Part shown: positions 1 to 8,779 of the stretch, piece after piece | Layout: each line of letters begins with the position of its first letter | Numbering within the stretch: the first letter of the stretch is position 1 | NCBI RefSeq assembly: GCF_001650195.1 | Contig: NZ_LXYR01000033.1 | Span: forward strand, 1 to 56,942 | Direction of reading: 5' to 3' | DNA from: Phormidesmis priestleyi BC1401 | GTDB lineage: Bacteria; Cyanobacteriota; Cyanobacteriia; Leptolyngbyales; Leptolyngbyaceae | Length of the DNA stretch: 56,942 nucleotides | The notes under the pieces: model-generated | The model's database searches: none | Told to the model about the DNA's origin: nothing | The model's input: only the letters and a program-made list of their open reading frames with translations | Position numbers and translations under genes: made by a program

Positions 1-39
1 CACCCATAGTTCATCTCATGCCAAACCTATTCCCTGATA

Positions 40-595
40 TCACTTCACTACTGAACAGGTACTAAGTTTGTAATAGTTGTTTACAAACACTCTCTTAACG
101 GCTCGTACTACATTCATTGCAGCAGCTGTCACAATATGCTGTAAGTGCGTTTTCGCCAGTCCAACCTATCGACAATGACGCACCTGGAATCCTCGTACCG
201 CTTGAGAAATTGTTCCTTCAATGGCTGCTCGAATTGCAATCTGCTGTTTGAAGGTTTCGGTTGTTTGCCGTTCTCTTGCCCGTTGCAATGCCGCATATTC
301 CTCTGGCAATTTTAAGCTCAACTCACGCGGTGCTCGTTTAGAGTGAGTAGACTGAGAACGAACGGGACAAGCGGAGCAGTCACGCGAACTAAAACTGACA
401 GGGATGATAGGATTTCCATAATTATCCCGTCCATCCTTCTAGCCTTGGCTGCGGTTTCCACGAGGACATGTCGCGGACTCGCCTGCTGTACAAAGGCGGG
501 ATGCAAATAAGTCATTACATAAGGTTTTGTGGTTGACATGACTCGGCTGGAACTTCTTGTCAGGGTTGCTTAAAAGCGCCTTGCGATTCCCACAG
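40..595 (-). pseudogene. Decayed IS1182-like transposase, C-terminal part
   Basis: Reading the minus strand in one frame through two TAG stops gives a transposase-like C-terminal region. It contains a CPRGNRSQG segment, then a cysteine pair RDCSACPVRSQST, then AIRAAIEGTISQAVRGF and GLAKTHLQHIVTAAAMNV near the end. These blocks are typical of IS1182-type DDE transposases. The N-terminal catalytic part is missing, at least within this window. One TAG sits where QG(W)KDG would be expected and the other after RHCR. The short open frame on the same strand at 318-539 is a shifted frame of this relic. The gene cannot make a functional protein. Family assignment is from remembered motifs only. Confidence 0.65.
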
Positions 596-649
596 GAAGG
601 GTCAAGGCAAAGGGGAAGGGGGTCTAGAGTCGGGTCAGTTTGTTCCGCT

Positions 650-1015
650 TCATCCCTCCCAGACGAGCGATCGCCAATCTGCTGGAATTACCCCCGCCCG
701 CAGTGCCCCACTGATCATGCCTCGATGGGCTGGACTCGCCCTCAGCACATGACAACGGCGGCACAATACCCGCAGATTCTCATCCCTATGACTGCCCCCT
801 CGCGACACCTCCACAATGTGGTCGATGTGCGCCACCTCGATCGCTACCGAGTACAGCGGTTCCTCTCGACAGTAGGGACCCTGACACCGACCCCGATCGC
901 GCACCCAAATCCGCTCTCGCGTTTCCTGCCACAGTTCCCTGGGTGGTCGTCGAAGTCGTCTCATCTCCCCTCTGTCTCCCCTTCCATGCCGTGCCGTGTC
1001 CGCGCCTGACCACAC
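650..1015 (-). CDS. HNH endonuclease
   Basis: This 121-residue protein has an HNH nuclease core: GRCQGPYC supplies the first cysteine pair, VAHIDHIVEVSRGG carries the metal-binding histidines, and ENLRVLCRRCH closes the motif with the asparagine and second cysteine pair. Proteins of this family cut DNA with one metal ion per active site. A shorter start at the methionine near 964 (MRRLRRPP) leaves the domain intact and may be the real one. It is the last gene of a minus-strand series that begins near 2412. The target is unknown. Homing, restriction or phage-type packaging roles are all possible. Confidence 0.8.
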   Translation of the reverse strand: MWSGADTARHGRGDRGEMRRLRRPPRELWQETRERIWVRDRGRCQGPYCREEPLYSVAIEVAHIDHIVEVSRGGSHRDENLRVLCRRCHVLRASPAHRGMISGALRAGVIPADWRSLVWEG

Positions 1016-1066
1016 CTTGTCACACCGACCCTAACCACACCAACCCTTGCCTTGCCGTGTAAACTT

Positions 1067-1666
1067 CTACAGTTGCTTCACCTCAAACGTCAACACCTCA
1101 AACCGCCCATAGCCGATTGCTCGTCCATCTCCCAACCCCACCAGCTTCCCGGCATCGATCGCCACCGCCTCTAGCTCGTTGCGCGAGACGATCGTTTTGT
1201 CCCAGTGCAGCAGAAACTGACAGTTCCAGCCACTGGAGGCGGCGACGCGGTAGCGCACGTTCTTCGCGCCCTTTTTGCTCATCCCACCCGTGATGCTCAT
1301 GAATACATAGACCAACTCATCTGCTTCCTCGGAATAGAACAGCGGCGTTTCGGGTAGATAGCGATCCACCAGAATTCGCCGTTCCGATAAGGTCAAGGTG
1401 GACGCGATCGCGCTGGTCAGATTGCCGCGATTGCGTTTGGTGAAGCGTCCGGCATCGCGCAAGCAGCCAAAGAGATAGCTGGGCAGCAGATAAAGCTGAC
1501 GGGTCTCTGGAATGGTTAAGACACTGCGCTGCCATTCGGTGGGGTCATTCCCGGCGGTGCCGCTGCGTTCTTGGCGTTGCCCAAACTCAGGCGAGGGATG
1601 CAGGTGATTGAACAGCAGGGGACGGGTGCCCTGGATGGAGACGGTCGCTTGGAGAAGATTGCCCAT
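1067..1666 (-). CDS. Unknown protein with RAMP-like glycine loop
   Basis: I do not recognise a named family for this 199-residue protein. It opens with a strand-rich segment (LLQATVSIQGTRPLLFNH) and ends with GLGDGRAIGYGRFEV. That G-rich loop resembles those near the C-terminus of RAMP-fold Cas proteins. No CRISPR array or other cas gene is visible, so the resemblance may be chance or may reflect a distant RRM-like fold. It lies 51 bases upstream of the HNH gene in transcription order, so the two are probably cotranscribed. An AT-poor gap of 141 bases separates it from the HTH gene behind it. Confidence 0.6.
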   Translation of the reverse strand: MGNLLQATVSIQGTRPLLFNHLHPSPEFGQRQERSGTAGNDPTEWQRSVLTIPETRQLYLLPSYLFGCLRDAGRFTKRNRGNLTSAIASTLTLSERRILVDRYLPETPLFYSEEADELVYVFMSITGGMSKKGAKNVRYRVAASSGWNCQFLLHWDKTIVSRNELEAVAIDAGKLVGLGDGRAIGYGRFEVLTFEVKQL

Positions 1667-1807
1667 AAGCGGTAGAACGCGAGAGGAGCGTGACGTGTGG
1701 TGTGTCTTCTCATTAAAAAGGCTGGCTCCTCGACCCGTCTAGCAAACCCTGTCAGGCTGACAACGGGAAAAGCTGCCTTACAGAGAGGTGCGATCGTCTG
1801 CCCTGCT

Positions 1808-2101
1808 TCAGGGTCTGTCTAAGCGGCACCAGCGCTGAATCACACTGGGCTGGAGACGGTCACTGTTCGACCACAGTAGATGAATCTCTGCCAATCGACG
1901 ACAGAACCGTTCAGCAGGCTCACGCCGACTTTCCCCTGATGAAAACCAATGCTCGATCGTGCTGCGTGATGCTCCTGTGAGGGCGGCTAACTCACGGTAG
2001 GAGACTTCCCAAAGTTGGGTGAACACCAAGGGTGGCAAAGGAGGTGGACAATTCTCGTAGAGGCGGAACAGCTCCCACTGCCGCTGGGAGGGACGGGTCA
2101 C
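1808..2101 (-). CDS. Small helix-turn-helix protein
   Basis: The 97-residue product contains a clear HTH at about residues 34-53 (YRELAALTGASRSTIEHWFS), so it probably binds DNA. Its start codon overlaps the stop of the preceding gene (2098-2412) by four bases, an ATGA arrangement that implies translational coupling. The C-terminus (LQPSVIQRWCRLDRP) has no recognisable motif. It may regulate this small operon or serve as a plasmid accessory DNA-binding protein. Confidence 0.65.
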   Translation of the reverse strand: MTRPSQRQWELFRLYENCPPPLPPLVFTQLWEVSYRELAALTGASRSTIEHWFSSGESRREPAERFCRRLAEIHLLWSNSDRLQPSVIQRWCRLDRP

Positions 2102-2412
2102 GGGGAAGCCTCCAAGCGATCTCCTGCGGTTGGGTTAGGAGTGACTAACTCCAAGTCGTCCTCAAAGCCCCAATCGCTAGTAATCCCATCTATATAGGAG
2201 GGGCTGGAGGTGTCCAGCGCGATCGCATAGTGATAGCCAAGCGCCCTGATGCTTCCCTCACTGCCAAAAACAATGCCCACTACACGTCCATAGTCACCAG
2301 TGGGAACACAAGCCCACTTTACCGCTTGCCCTAATTGAAATTTTGGTATTGGCAGCGGCTTAGGTATTTGCTCTGAAAGAACTACAGGGGGGCTTGATAG
2401 CTGCTTCTCCAT
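2098..2412 (-). CDS. Hypothetical protein, first gene of small operon
   Basis: This 104-residue protein contains a compact beta-rich stretch (FQLGQAVKWACVPTGDYGRVVGIVFG) that recalls SH3/KOW-like barrels, followed by an acidic C-terminal part. No catalytic motif is visible. It heads the minus-strand series and overlaps the HTH gene by four bases. The upstream 75 bases separate it from the divergent RHH-like gene at 2488, so the two promoters probably share this gap. Confidence 0.55.
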   Translation of the reverse strand: MEKQLSSPPVVLSEQIPKPLPIPKFQLGQAVKWACVPTGDYGRVVGIVFGSEGSIRALGYHYAIALDTSSPSYIDGITSDWGFEDDLELVTPNPTAGDRLEASP

Positions 2413-2487
2413 GATCTTTGCCTTGGATATAGAGAGATATTCAAAACTTTCTCAGCGAAAGCGGTGATCATAAATTAGCATAAGCTT

Positions 2488-2733
2488 ATGACAAAAAACA
2501 TAAAATACCATAAATGCTCTGATCTATCTGATCAAACACTAAACTGTATGGCAGACAAGATCGAGGAAGAAGAGTTGGTCAAGCGGATAACGGTCACCTT
2601 AGACGACGAAACGCACCACATCTTGCAAAAGTGGGCAGACGACGAAGCCAGATCTGTCCCGAATCTGCTTGCCTGGTTAGCTTTAAAGGCTGCCAAGGAG
2701 CATGACCAGGGAAAGCACAGGGATGGCAAATAA
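2488..2733 (+). CDS. Small ribbon-helix-helix protein
   Basis: The central segment VKRITVTLDDETHHILQKWA, followed by a second helix ending in LLAWLALKAAKE, fits a ribbon-helix-helix DNA-binding fold of the CopG type. Such proteins are often antitoxins or plasmid copy-control repressors. An internal methionine at about 2548 (MADKIEEEE) would give a 61-residue protein that still holds the whole domain and may be the real start. No toxin gene follows directly, so a copy-control or regulatory role near the plasmid backbone is as likely as an antitoxin role. Confidence 0.6.
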   Translation: MTKNIKYHKCSDLSDQTLNCMADKIEEEELVKRITVTLDDETHHILQKWADDEARSVPNLLAWLALKAAKEHDQGKHRDGK

Positions 2734-3370
2734 GTGAATGCTCAAAAAGGAGATGAAGCAATGAGTTCTCTTAAGTGACCACTTGAAAATTGATCAGATC
2801 TGACCTTCTACTTTGACCCCTCTTGATACTAAACACTACGGATGGAGGTTTTGAGCTTAAAATAGGGTCGTGTTTGCTATCTGTTGGGCAGTTCGCGCAT
2901 ACTATGTTTTGCGTTACACTACCTCATCCCGATTAAAAGGGTAAACGTTGTCTCGTAGGAGTAAAAGAAAATGCTGATTGTATCGAGGAGGTTGCCTAAA
3001 AACGTTTGAACCCCCAACTGTTAGTACCAGTCAGGGGTCGCACGAAGTATTCATATTTGAAGTCACCGATTTAGGAGCACACAGGGCGGAGAGCGAAGCC
3101 TAGGAAACTTTCTTCCGCTATGTGTTATTCGGTCTGTAGCTTGGATAACCCGACAAGGGAATCCATCTCCTACATGACGATTCTTCGCCATGCCAACAAA
3201 TTCTAACATCTTGGGATCAAGTTGCAAGTCCCAGAAATAGTTTTGTATAGATTTTTTGCCTGAGCGACGACATCCTTGGTGACTTTCTGACCCGAAACAC
3301 ACGAAAGTATTCATCAGGAGTCTGTCATGACCAATTTAGTGGGATACGTGCCTGAGCTAGGAGGTGCGGT
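2734..3370. other. Gene-poor region upstream of rep
   Basis: These 637 bases precede the replication-protein gene. I see no convincing gene. An 83-codon minus-strand frame at 3063-3314 has no recognisable domain and I do not call it. A weak inverted repeat (CCCCAACTG ... CAGTCAGGGG) lies at about 3010-3037, and AAGTATTCAT occurs at about 3046 and 3305. The position suits an origin or rep control region, but no clear iteron array is visible. Confidence 0.3.
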
Positions 3371-5350
3371 ATGATCGCACCCGCTTACAAACCTGTTCTG
3401 CCGCAATTTGAATTTGTCCGCGAGTGGGACGATCAATTTCTTGCCTTATTTCCCCATCGGGGAGACTACCTCTGGGCAGAACATCCAGAGCCGAAGAAAA
3501 GACCAGAGTGGAAGACTGAAAGCACTCACCTGCTCACAGATCGCATGATCCAAAAAGGTGAATACTTATACGGAGTGCGGTTTGGCAGCACGACGAAGTA
3601 TCTGCTCATTGACATCGATATCCGCAGTGCCTACCACCCCAACAGAGATTTACTGGCGATCGCCCGCCTTGTCGAGGCACTTGAGCCATTAGGGTTGGTT
3701 GAGTACGTTGGGGTCTCTAGCTCTGACAGCGAGGGGTTGCACCTATATTTCCCGTTTGAAGAAGTCGTCCTGTCTTGGGCAATCGCCTTAGTCGCTAAGA
3801 CCTTGCTAGAGAGTAAAGGCTTCAAACTGCGAGGGGGGCAGCTCGAAATCTTTCCCAATCCGAAGGGCTATTCTGACTTACCGATCAACTACAACGGGCA
3901 TCGACTACCCGCTCAACAGGGGTCGTATCTTCTAAACAAAGACTGGGCACCCGTCTTTACGTCTCAGCACGCATTCGTTCTAAACTGGCAGTTTGCGGCA
4001 CGAAGAAACCAGGTGTCTGCCCGTGAAGTGGAGCGCCTTGCCAAACTCGCACAGCGCAAAAACTACGGTAAGAAAATCAAAACGCGGGGTCGAAAGTATC
4101 TCAGTGATCTCAACAATGATATTGAGCCTGGATGGACAGGTTCAGGGCAAACCCAATTCCTGCTTGGAAAAATCGCAAATCGAGAACGGGTATTTCACCA
4201 TGCACTATTTGGCGGTAGTCCTCTAGAAAGTCAAGCATTGGCAGACCGAATAGTTGAAGTGGCTCAAGCTCTCCCTGGCTATGCTGAGTTTTGTGGGCAT
4301 CAACACGAGATTGGCAAGAAGGCAAAAGAGTGGGCGAGGTCAGCCGAGCAACGGTATTACCCGTATGGGTCTGATCAAAACCTGCTGGAGTCCCTGGAGA
4401 AACCACTAGAAGACAGAAAGCCAACCTGGAATGAGCAGCAATCCCAGGAAGCCCGCGATCGCATTAAACACGCGGTTGGTGATCTCTTAGAAAACTGCGC
4501 ATTACCTGCACAAGCCACAGCTCGACGGAGAGCGCTTAGAGATTACGGAATCGGGAATGTCACCTTGGATAAATATCGCAGCCTATGGCATCCCAAAAGC
4601 CTAGAATCCTCTCTAGAAAAGGAATACCACCCTGTTGAGGTAGATTGTGATAATTCTGAGAGCCTAGAATCCTTGCTAGATATGCAATCCCACCCCAAAC
4701 CCACCAATAAGCTTTATCACATTTCTGCTTCTGCACCCCCAGTGCAGGAAGCAGAAGAGATAACAATTCCAAGTGTTGGGGGGTGCGGGGGGTTTTCCAC
4801 AGGGGAGTCGGGTGAAGCGGATTCACATCTTGATTTCGCTTCAGAAGATCAACAAGCCACAGATTCTGAAGCCCCTTTGAGTGGACCTGCGTTCGTTTGG
4901 CAGATTTTGAACCAACTTGCTGTGAAAAGGCAGCAATCCAAACGAGATCGAATGATCGAATCGTCAATCCCGGATGAACATTACTTTGATAAGAAAAATG
5001 AGCAGTTTGAACTGCTTGATACGTCTCCACTGTTGATTCCACCCGCTGATGGGCATTCAAGCTCCGATGATTTACCCAATGCCTCTGTTGTCCCAGAGCG
5101 TGAATTGGATCTCAATGTGGAAAAATTCTTAACGGCATCTAATTCCGAAGTTGAAGATGTCGGAGATCTGATTGCGGGAATTCAGATTCAGGTGCAAAAA
5201 CTTGCTTGGTCACCCATTCAAACTAAAGCGTGGGTTGCAGAACATTTTGGAGGTAGAAGCCGGTGGCAACTAACTGGTGACGAATTAGTTTTGTTACTGC
5301 ATCAACTACAAAGTGCGGCTCGGACTTCTTTTGATGGTGAGACAAGTTAG
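3371..5350 (+). CDS. Primase-like plasmid replication protein (AEP fold)
   Basis: The 659-residue product has the three spaced signatures of an archaeo-eukaryotic-type primase in its first 180 residues: YLLIDIDIRSAYHP (metal-binding DxD), SDSEGLHLYFPF (catalytic histidine) and LEIFPNPKGY (third acidic residue). Such proteins start replication of many cyanobacterial plasmids by laying a primer at the origin. The middle is basic and helical. The C-terminal third (about residues 400-600) is low in complexity and acidic, which suggests a flexible linker, and includes an imperfect internal repeat of SLESSLEKEYHP and SLESLLDMQSHP. A ribosome site AGGAGG lies just upstream of the ATG. With parA/parB 0.8 kb downstream, it argues for a plasmid backbone. 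Exact family was not verified. Confidence 0.7.
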   Translation: MIAPAYKPVLPQFEFVREWDDQFLALFPHRGDYLWAEHPEPKKRPEWKTESTHLLTDRMIQKGEYLYGVRFGSTTKYLLIDIDIRSAYHPNRDLLAIARLVEALEPLGLVEYVGVSSSDSEGLHLYFPFEEVVLSWAIALVAKTLLESKGFKLRGGQLEIFPNPKGYSDLPINYNGHRLPAQQGSYLLNKDWAPVFTSQHAFVLNWQFAARRNQVSAREVERLAKLAQRKNYGKKIKTRGRKYLSDLNNDIEPGWTGSGQTQFLLGKIANRERVFHHALFGGSPLESQALADRIVEVAQALPGYAEFCGHQHEIGKKAKEWARSAEQRYYPYGSDQNLLESLEKPLEDRKPTWNEQQSQEARDRIKHAVGDLLENCALPAQATARRRALRDYGIGNVTLDKYRSLWHPKSLESSLEKEYHPVEVDCDNSESLESLLDMQSHPKPTNKLYHISASAPPVQEAEEITIPSVGGCGGFSTGESGEADSHLDFASEDQQATDSEAPLSGPAFVWQILNQLAVKRQQSKRDRMIESSIPDEHYFDKKNEQFELLDTSPLLIPPADGHSSSDDLPNASVVPERELDLNVEKFLTASNSEVEDVGDLIAGIQIQVQKLAWSPIQTKAWVAEHFGGRSRWQLTGDELVLLLHQLQSAARTSFDGETS

Positions 5351-5363
5351 GTTGATCTGAAAA

Positions 5364-5951
5364 CTACAGATGCTGAAGTTCTAGCAGTACAGCCGTGTAA
5401 TCTTCGTTAGTCAATTTGCTGCTGGGTTTTGCCGTAACTTCCTGAATAAATACCTTAGTCTTCCCAGATTTCCACTTTAGCCGTTTGGCATGACGGGCGA
5501 TCGCCTCGATCGCTAAATTGTGCGGGATAGAGTAGCTAACCATTGCTTCTCTGAGCAAGACTGGTTCTTCTATGAAATTCGTTAGGTCTGGGCGAAGGTA
5601 CCAATCTGCCTGAGTTTTGTCAAAAGCTGGGGGTGGTGCAGTGAAGTAAATTGCGTCTAGTTCGTTCTCAACTTGCAGCCAACCAATGGTTCTTGCCAGG
5701 AACAACCACTCCTCTTCATCCGCGTTGAGCGATCTAGCTTGATTTAGTTGGAGGCTACCTAAAGGGTTATATACGCCAGCTCGCCAAGCCAAAGCCTGTT
5801 TTTCAGCATTGACTCGCCAGTCTTCTTCCAGAGAGGTTTGAATTTCCGGTTGCACATCACATTGGCGCATATCAGGAGTCTGAACCTTCTGTTCTGAAGA
5901 CTTCTTAAAATTGCGGCGTTTTGATTGTGTGACACCAAATCCCCTTGACAT
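5364..5951 (-). CDS. Hypothetical protein between rep and parA
   Basis: I do not recognise this 195-residue protein. The N-terminus is basic (QSKRRNFKKSSEQK). The middle has NADEEEWLFLARTIGWLQ, and the C-terminus carries IEAIARHAKRLKWKSGKTKVFIQE, a basic amphipathic helix that could contact nucleic acid. It is convergent with the replication gene, 13 bases from its end, and divergent from parA. The location suggests a plasmid maintenance or copy-control role, but nothing in the sequence proves it. Confidence 0.5.
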   Translation of the reverse strand: MSRGFGVTQSKRRNFKKSSEQKVQTPDMRQCDVQPEIQTSLEEDWRVNAEKQALAWRAGVYNPLGSLQLNQARSLNADEEEWLFLARTIGWLQVENELDAIYFTAPPPAFDKTQADWYLRPDLTNFIEEPVLLREAMVSYSIPHNLAIEAIARHAKRLKWKSGKTKVFIQEVTAKPSSKLTNEDYTAVLLELQHL

Positions 5952-6132
5952 TGGTTCTTCCCCAAAGTGCCGACTGTAAGGTAATGTTACTACTTGCTAA
6001 TGATGATCTATTCTTTGTTTGCCCTTTTGCCTATCATGGCATACCGATCGCAAATGATAGCTTGTGACGGTCAACCTCGACTATTATTTCTTTGTGAGAA
6101 CAGAGTGAGAAACCAAGGCGCGTGATTTTTCA

Positions 6133-6855
6133 ATGGCTCAAACTCGGATTGCTGTAGCTGCCCGGAAGGGTGGTGTGGGAAAAACATCGATCGCCTGCGG
6201 ACTTAGCTCTGTGATGGCGAGTCAAGGTAAGCGAGTATTGGTAATCGATCTAGATCCGCAGTCTAATGCTGCTTATGTATTGGGCACAAATCCGACTGCA
6301 CCGGGAACTGCCGACCTGCTTTCTGGAGGGTCACCAAGGGCACTGGAGGCATCACCGGATCTGTATGTGTTGCCGGGTGGACCAGACTTAGCCGGACATA
6401 CGATTCAGTCTTTAGACCCGGAAGATCTGGCAGATGCAGTGACATCGATGGACTATGACGTATTGATTTTTGATTGTCCGCCAGGGGTTGAATATCTGGA
6501 GCGATTAGGATTGGTAGCAGCGGACGTTGCCCTGATTTGCACCGATGCTCATCCTTTGGCAGTGATGGGCGCTGGGCGAGTCATCAATGAACTGAAGCTA
6601 CGGCAACAGAAGGGAAGGCGTGGGGCAAAGCGATGGGCGCTGGCGCTCAGTCGGATCGATCTGCGCCGCTCGATGGATCAATCCCTGGATCAACAGTTGG
6701 CGACTGCCTATCCAACCATTGATCGTTTCATTGTTCACCAGGATTCCGCAGTCTCCTGGGCGGGAGCGGAAAGGGTTCCGCTGATGAAATATGATTCAAA
6801 CTGTAAGGCTGCAAAAGATTTAAAAGCGATCGCAAACTGGGTGTTCAATGGCTAG
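6133..6855 (+). CDS. parA: ParA partition ATPase
   Basis: The 240-residue protein begins with a deviant Walker A motif (ARKGGVGKTSIACGL). It then shows Walker A-prime LVIDLDPQSNA and Walker B-like YDVLIFDCPPGVE. This is a small ParA/MinD-type ATPase without an N-terminal HTH, as in type Ib-like or Soj-like partition systems. ParA forms an ATP-dependent gradient on the nucleoid and moves the ParB-bound plasmid copy. Its last eight bases overlap the start of parB, so the two are translationally coupled. The 180-base gap upstream could hold the partition promoter or the centromere site; I could not define one. Confidence 0.92.
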   Translation: MAQTRIAVAARKGGVGKTSIACGLSSVMASQGKRVLVIDLDPQSNAAYVLGTNPTAPGTADLLSGGSPRALEASPDLYVLPGGPDLAGHTIQSLDPEDLADAVTSMDYDVLIFDCPPGVEYLERLGLVAADVALICTDAHPLAVMGAGRVINELKLRQQKGRRGAKRWALALSRIDLRRSMDQSLDQQLATAYPTIDRFIVHQDSAVSWAGAERVPLMKYDSNCKAAKDLKAIANWVFNG

Positions 6856-7669
6856 ACGGCGGAATAGTGCAGATTTATTTGCGGAGGCGACTGCCACGGC
6901 GGACGCAATTCATGAACAAGACCAAGCAGCGGCTGCCAAGTCTGAGCAGGAGCGATCCCAAAAGACGAAACTGCCGCTGAGTCAGATTCGAGCGAGAGAA
7001 ACCGATACCCGTCCTCTTGACCCTCAGCATGTGACGAATCTAGCCGAGTCGATCGCGGCTCTAGGGTTGATTGAACCTCTCGTTGTAGATGTGAAAGGTG
7101 TTTTGCTGGCGGGTGGGCATCGTTTAGCGGCACTTCACGCACTCCAGGAAACCAACCTAGAGATTTACGATCAGCAGTTTCCAGACGGGCAAATTCAAGT
7201 CCACATGCTGGGGTTTGACGCAGACCAGGAGCCGGAGCGCGCGCTTCAGGTTGAGCTGGCGGAGAACGAAAAGCGAGTAAACTACACCCGTGACCAGATC
7301 GCGCGACTGGCTGAACGATTGCGATCGCTCAACTATCGAGAAATTCGAGGTCGCCCTAAAGAAGGGGAAAAGGCATTAGGTCCTGCCCTAGCGGTAGCGA
7401 TCGGGGTTTCGGCTCGTTATGTCCGCAAAGTGTTGAGTGAACAGAGGCAGGAAGGGCGAGATGAGAAAAATAGGAACTCAGTTCCTATTATCCAAAAGTT
7501 GAGGCTGCTGAAGAAAATTGAGGCAGCTTTGAATGAACTGAGCGAGTTGCCAGAATCAGAGCAGATTGGGCGATCAGAGAGGGCACTAATCAAGGCACTA
7601 CCCGAGTTTCTAGCTAATGTGAAAGGGTCTGTCAAAGATATTGACTCTGCTGTTCATCAACAGAAGTAG
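6848..7669 (+). CDS. parB: ParB-like partition protein
   Basis: This 273-residue protein carries the ParB/Spo0J N-terminal nuclease-like fold: LPLSQIRARETDTRPLDP, then LAESIAALGLIEPLVV and LLAGGHRLAALHAL (box II-like GGHR). An HTH region follows (NYTRDQIARLAERLRSL ... AIGVSARYVRKVL). It binds a centromere site and stimulates ParA. It overlaps parA by eight bases and ends 18 bases before the YhcG-like gene. The C-terminal dimerisation region is short and charged. Whether it hydrolyses CTP, as canonical ParB does, cannot be told from the sequence. Confidence 0.88.
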   Translation: MARRRNSADLFAEATATADAIHEQDQAAAAKSEQERSQKTKLPLSQIRARETDTRPLDPQHVTNLAESIAALGLIEPLVVDVKGVLLAGGHRLAALHALQETNLEIYDQQFPDGQIQVHMLGFDADQEPERALQVELAENEKRVNYTRDQIARLAERLRSLNYREIRGRPKEGEKALGPALAVAIGVSARYVRKVLSEQRQEGRDEKNRNSVPIIQKLRLLKKIEAALNELSELPESEQIGRSERALIKALPEFLANVKGSVKDIDSAVHQQK

Positions 7670-7687
7670 GCTGGAAATAGTCAATTT

Positions 7688-8776
7688 ATGCCAAAGCAAA
7701 CTTCTCTTTTCCCAGATGACTACGACGACTTTTTCCGAAGCTTGAAGGAACGGATTCGTTCTACTCAGGTGAAGGCAGCTTTGGCTGTCAACCGGGAGTT
7801 GGTGCTGCTTTATTGGCAAATTGGGCGTGAAATTCTTCAGCGTCAGCAGAATGAAGGTTGGGGCGCAAAAGTGATTGAGCGGCTTGCCAGAGACTTGCGC
7901 CTCGAATTTCCTGAAATAACTGGATTCTCGCGTACCAACCTTCTTTATATGAGAGCTTTTGCCGAAGCTTATCCCGATGAACAATTCGTCCACCAGCTTG
8001 GTGGACAAATTCCCTGGAAGCATAACTGTGCGCTTATAGACAAGGTGAAAGACCCAGCGCAACGGATCTGGTACATTCAAAAGACGATCGAGAACAGTTG
8101 GAGTCGAAACGTTCTCATCCATCAAATTGAGGGCGATTTGTATAGCCGTCAGGGTGGTGCGTTGACGAACTTTCAAGAAACGCTTCCCGCTCCCCAATCC
8201 GATCTCGCTCAAAGTCTTCTGAAGTCAGAGTACAATCTTGAGTTTCTTGGTTTTCGGGAGAGAATCCTTGAACGCGATTTAGAACGTGCTCTGCTCGGAC
8301 ACATGCAAAAGTTTTTACTGGAACTAGGGGTTGGCTTTGCATTTGTCGGGAGTCAATATCGGCTTGAGGTTGAGGGAGATGAGTTTTTCGTCGATCTCCT
8401 TTTCTACCACCTCGCCCTGAGTTGTTTTGTGGCGATCGAGCTAAAGACAACTGACTTCAAGCCTGAGTATTCTGGACAAATCAACTTCTACGTCAACGTC
8501 ATTGATGATAAATTACGCCGTCCCACCGATAACCCGACGATCGGAATCATTCTTTGTCGCTCCAAGAAGAAATCGATCGTTGAGTACGCGCTTCGGGGCA
8601 TGAACCAGCCCATTGGGGTTTCGACCTACCGCACTACAGCGGGGCTTCCTGAAGAATTTAAAGCACAGCTTCCGTCTATTGAAGATTTGCAGCATGAGAT
8701 TGCATCTGTGGTTGAGGAGTTAGACCGGGATGCAGACCCAGAACAAGCTGATGATTCGAGCTTCGACCCAAGTTAA
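7688..8776 (+). CDS. YhcG-type PD-(D/E)XK nuclease (DUF1016)
   Basis: The 362-residue protein matches the two-part YhcG family. The N-terminal DUF1016 region (VNRELVLLYWQIGREILQRQ, then FSRTNLLYMRAFAEAYP) is followed by a C-terminal PD-(D/E)XK nuclease. In the nuclease, the catalytic aspartate lies in FFVDLLFYH and the ELK triad in FVAIELKTTDFKPEYSGQIN. YhcG proteins occur in defence islands and type I restriction loci and probably cleave DNA. The gene follows parB by 18 bases and may be cotranscribed with it. It converges on drmC with only three bases between stops. Confidence 0.88.
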   Translation: MPKQTSLFPDDYDDFFRSLKERIRSTQVKAALAVNRELVLLYWQIGREILQRQQNEGWGAKVIERLARDLRLEFPEITGFSRTNLLYMRAFAEAYPDEQFVHQLGGQIPWKHNCALIDKVKDPAQRIWYIQKTIENSWSRNVLIHQIEGDLYSRQGGALTNFQETLPAPQSDLAQSLLKSEYNLEFLGFRERILERDLERALLGHMQKFLLELGVGFAFVGSQYRLEVEGDEFFVDLLFYHLALSCFVAIELKTTDFKPEYSGQINFYVNVIDDKLRRPTDNPTIGIILCRSKKKSIVEYALRGMNQPIGVSTYRTTAGLPEEFKAQLPSIEDLQHEIASVVEELDRDADPEQADDSSFDPS

Positions 8777-8779
8777 AGC

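Noticed and set aside
3063-3314. 83-codon minus-strand frame upstream of the replication gene
   Set aside because: No recognisable domain, and the region looks like an intergenic control region.
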